The translations under genes and the position numbers were made by a program. Source: Desulfurococcales archaeon (lineage in GTDB: Archaea; Thermoproteota; Thermoprotei_A; Sulfolobales; Acidilobaceae). From it: DNA of 7,391 nucleotides. The stretch spans positions 1 to 7,391 of the forward strand of contig WAOU01000017.1 of the NCBI GenBank assembly GCA_015521095.1, written 5' to 3'. The notes beneath the pieces are model-generated. The model was not told the DNA's origin and did not search any database. It worked only from the letters and a program-made list of their open reading frames with translations. Positions 6,014 through 7,391 of this stretch are shown piece after piece. Position 1 is the first letter of the stretch, and every line of letters starts with the position of its first letter.

Positions 6014-7391
6014 ATGACCCGTGTAGTAATAATCGGTGGCGGAGCCGCAGGAATGGCTGCTGCATCCCGTGTAAAAAGACTGAAGCCCGAATATGAGGTT
6101 ACAGTGTTCGAGAGAACACCCTATGTAAGCTTCGCTCTATGCGGTATCCCCTATCTCGCAGGATGCGTTGTGAAAACCCTTGACGAACTACTCTACTATA
6201 AACCAGAAGTATTCATAAAGAAGAGAGGTATTGATCTAAGACTACAGACAGAAGTAGTATCTGTAGACGTGTCTGCTAAGAAACTCGTTTACCGCAGTCT
6301 CGTAACAGGAGAAGAAAACGAGTTAGAATGGGACTACCTAGTAATTGCTACCGGTGCACGGAGCAGGGCTCCCGAGATATGGCCTGAGATCAGGGAACTC
6401 GAGAACGTATTCTATATCAAGCACCTGGATAGCGGAGAACAAATCAGGAGCTATGCACTAAAACTACCTCATGGTAGCAAAGCTGTAATTATAGGTGCAG
6501 GCTATGTTGGCCTAGAGCTAGCCGAGAACCTCAGTAATCTCGGAATGAAGGTAACAATCGTCGAGGCACTAGACCAAGTCGCGCCAAAAGCACTAGATCC
6601 AGATTATGCCGAGATCCTCGAAAACCATCTAAAAGAGAAAGGCGTCGAAGTAATCAAGGGGGCTCCAGTAAAAGAGTTCAAAACCAGCAATGGAAAAGCC
6701 GTATCAATAATCACTGAGAAAGGCGAGATACAAGGAGACTTATTCATCGTAGGCGTGGGGATTAAACCAAACACCGAACTAGCCGAGAAAATCGGAGTAA
6801 AAATAGGAGAAACAGGAGCTATCTGGACCGATGAAAAACTACAAACATCTATACCAGGGGTCTATGCTATAGGAGACGTCGCCGAGCACAAAGACATAGT
6901 AACAGGAAAACCCGTATGGAGACCGTTCGCACCCATAGCCAACAAAATGGGATACGTTGTCGGCTCTATACTCGGTGGAAGAGACGCGGTATTCCCAGGA
7001 AGCGTGGGAACCTCCACCTTCAAGTCATTCGACCTTATCGTAGCAAGAACAGGTCTCTCAAAGGCCGAAGCCGAGAAACACGGATATAACGTTATAGAAG
7101 CAGACCTCTCCGGGTACACGAAAGCCCACTATATTCCAGGACGAGCAAAACTACACCTCAAAGTAGTCGCCGATGCTGATACAGGAAGACTACTAGGTGC
7201 ACAAAGCATAGGTGCAACAGAAACAGTTCTATGGAGAATAAACGTTATTGCTTCACTACTCACAACAAGAGCAACTGTATGGGACCTATTCTTCAGCGAC
7301 ATCGGATACGCACCACCACTAGCACCCGTATGGGACCCCCTAATAGTAGCCGCCAGACTACTCATGAGGAAACTAGGAGAAAAACCACGCA
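6014..7391 (+). CDS. CoA-disulfide reductase / NADH oxidase-type flavoprotein (3'-partial)
   Basis: This is an FAD- and NAD(P)H-dependent enzyme of the single-cysteine pyridine nucleotide-disulfide oxidoreductase group. Relatives reduce CoA disulfide, persulfides or polysulfide, or oxidise NADH with oxygen. The frame is open through 459 codons and runs off the window, so the last residues are missing. Visible are the N-terminal FAD-binding GGGAAG at 8-13, the redox-active C43 in SFALCGIPYLAG, ATGA near 115, the NAD-binding GAGYVG at 161-166, the second FAD motif YAIGD ending at 288, and a C-terminal dimerisation domain. That domain includes GYAPPLAPVWDP, with Y432, the characteristic tyrosine region of CoA-disulfide reductases. 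Lengths of 440-480 are usual, so few residues are lost unless a rhodanese domain follows. ATG 6014 is preceded by GGTG at 6003-6006 with 7-base spacing. Substrate preference (CoA disulfide, sulfur or oxygen) cannot be settled from motifs. Confidence 0.9.
   Translation, partial: MTRVVIIGGGAAGMAAASRVKRLKPEYEVTVFERTPYVSFALCGIPYLAGCVVKTLDELLYYKPEVFIKKRGIDLRLQTEVVSVDVSAKKLVYRSLVTGEENELEWDYLVIATGARSRAPEIWPEIRELENVFYIKHLDSGEQIRSYALKLPHGSKAVIIGAGYVGLELAENLSNLGMKVTIVEALDQVAPKALDPDYAEILENHLKEKGVEVIKGAPVKEFKTSNGKAVSIITEKGEIQGDLFIVGVGIKPNTELAEKIGVKIGETGAIWTDEKLQTSIPGVYAIGDVAEHKDIVTGKPVWRPFAPIANKMGYVVGSILGGRDAVFPGSVGTSTFKSFDLIVARTGLSKAEAEKHGYNVIEADLSGYTKAHYIPGRAKLHLKVVADADTGRLLGAQSIGATETVLWRINVIASLLTTRATVWDLFFSDIGYAPPLAPVWDPLIVAARLLMRKLGEKPR

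Noticed and set aside
5701..6096. Plus-strand open frame spanning the amidohydrolase 5' end and the flavoprotein start
   Set aside because: It overlaps two well-supported genes in other frames and carries no domain or plausible start signal.
6862..7365. Two minus-strand open frames (6862-7119 and 7129-7365)
   Set aside because: Both are antisense to the flavoprotein gene, whose plus-strand frame is continuous and rich in family motifs.
1..7391. CRISPR array, insertion sequence, tRNA, phage or defence system
   Set aside because: I saw no regularly spaced direct repeats, terminal inverted repeats, transposase motifs, tRNA cloverleaf signals or nuclease/defence domains on either strand.

Overview
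This window looks like part of a thermophilic crenarchaeal (Thermoproteota) chromosome. The best fit is a Desulfurococcales-like lineage, but that placement is an inference. The evidence is an archaeal type-A-like RNase P RNA that is far more GC-rich than its surroundings, heavy use of AGA/AGG and ATA/CTA codons, GGTGA-type ribosome binding sites, short leaders behind TATA-like boxes, and crenarchaeal-style versions of MoaA and a heme O synthase-like protein.

Layout: (1) 6-455 (+) encodes a small, histidine-bearing membrane protein that may start upstream of the window. (2) About 480-809 (+) is the RNase P RNA gene, closed by a perfect 14-bp P1 helix. (3) 899-2014 (+) is moaA (GTP 3',8-cyclase, molybdenum/tungsten cofactor synthesis) with an unusual basic C-terminal tail. 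(4) On the minus strand, 3619 to 2696 is a CtaB/CyoE-like UbiA-family prenyltransferase, translationally coupled to a polytopic membrane protein of unknown function (2690 to 1914). The 3' end of the latter overlaps the 3' end of moaA by 101 bp, tail to tail. (5) 3784-4617 (+) is a distant CitG/MdcB-like protein with a TTG start and a good ribosome binding site. (6) 5925 to 4669 (-) is a COG0402-type metal-dependent amidohydrolase with a complete set of metal ligands. (7) From 6014 to beyond the window end (+) is a CoA-disulfide reductase/NADH oxidase-type flavoprotein, divergent from the amidohydrolase.

The genes do not form one pathway. The clearest functional unit is the ctaB-like gene with its coupled membrane partner, plausibly serving modified-heme supply for a terminal oxidase. 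MoaA serves pterin cofactor synthesis, and the flavoprotein serves thiol redox or oxygen/sulfur metabolism. There is no sign of insertion sequences, CRISPR arrays, phage genes or a defence system. The most interesting items are the unknown heme-operon membrane protein, the orphan CitG-like protein, the altered MoaA C-terminus and the sense-antisense overlap.
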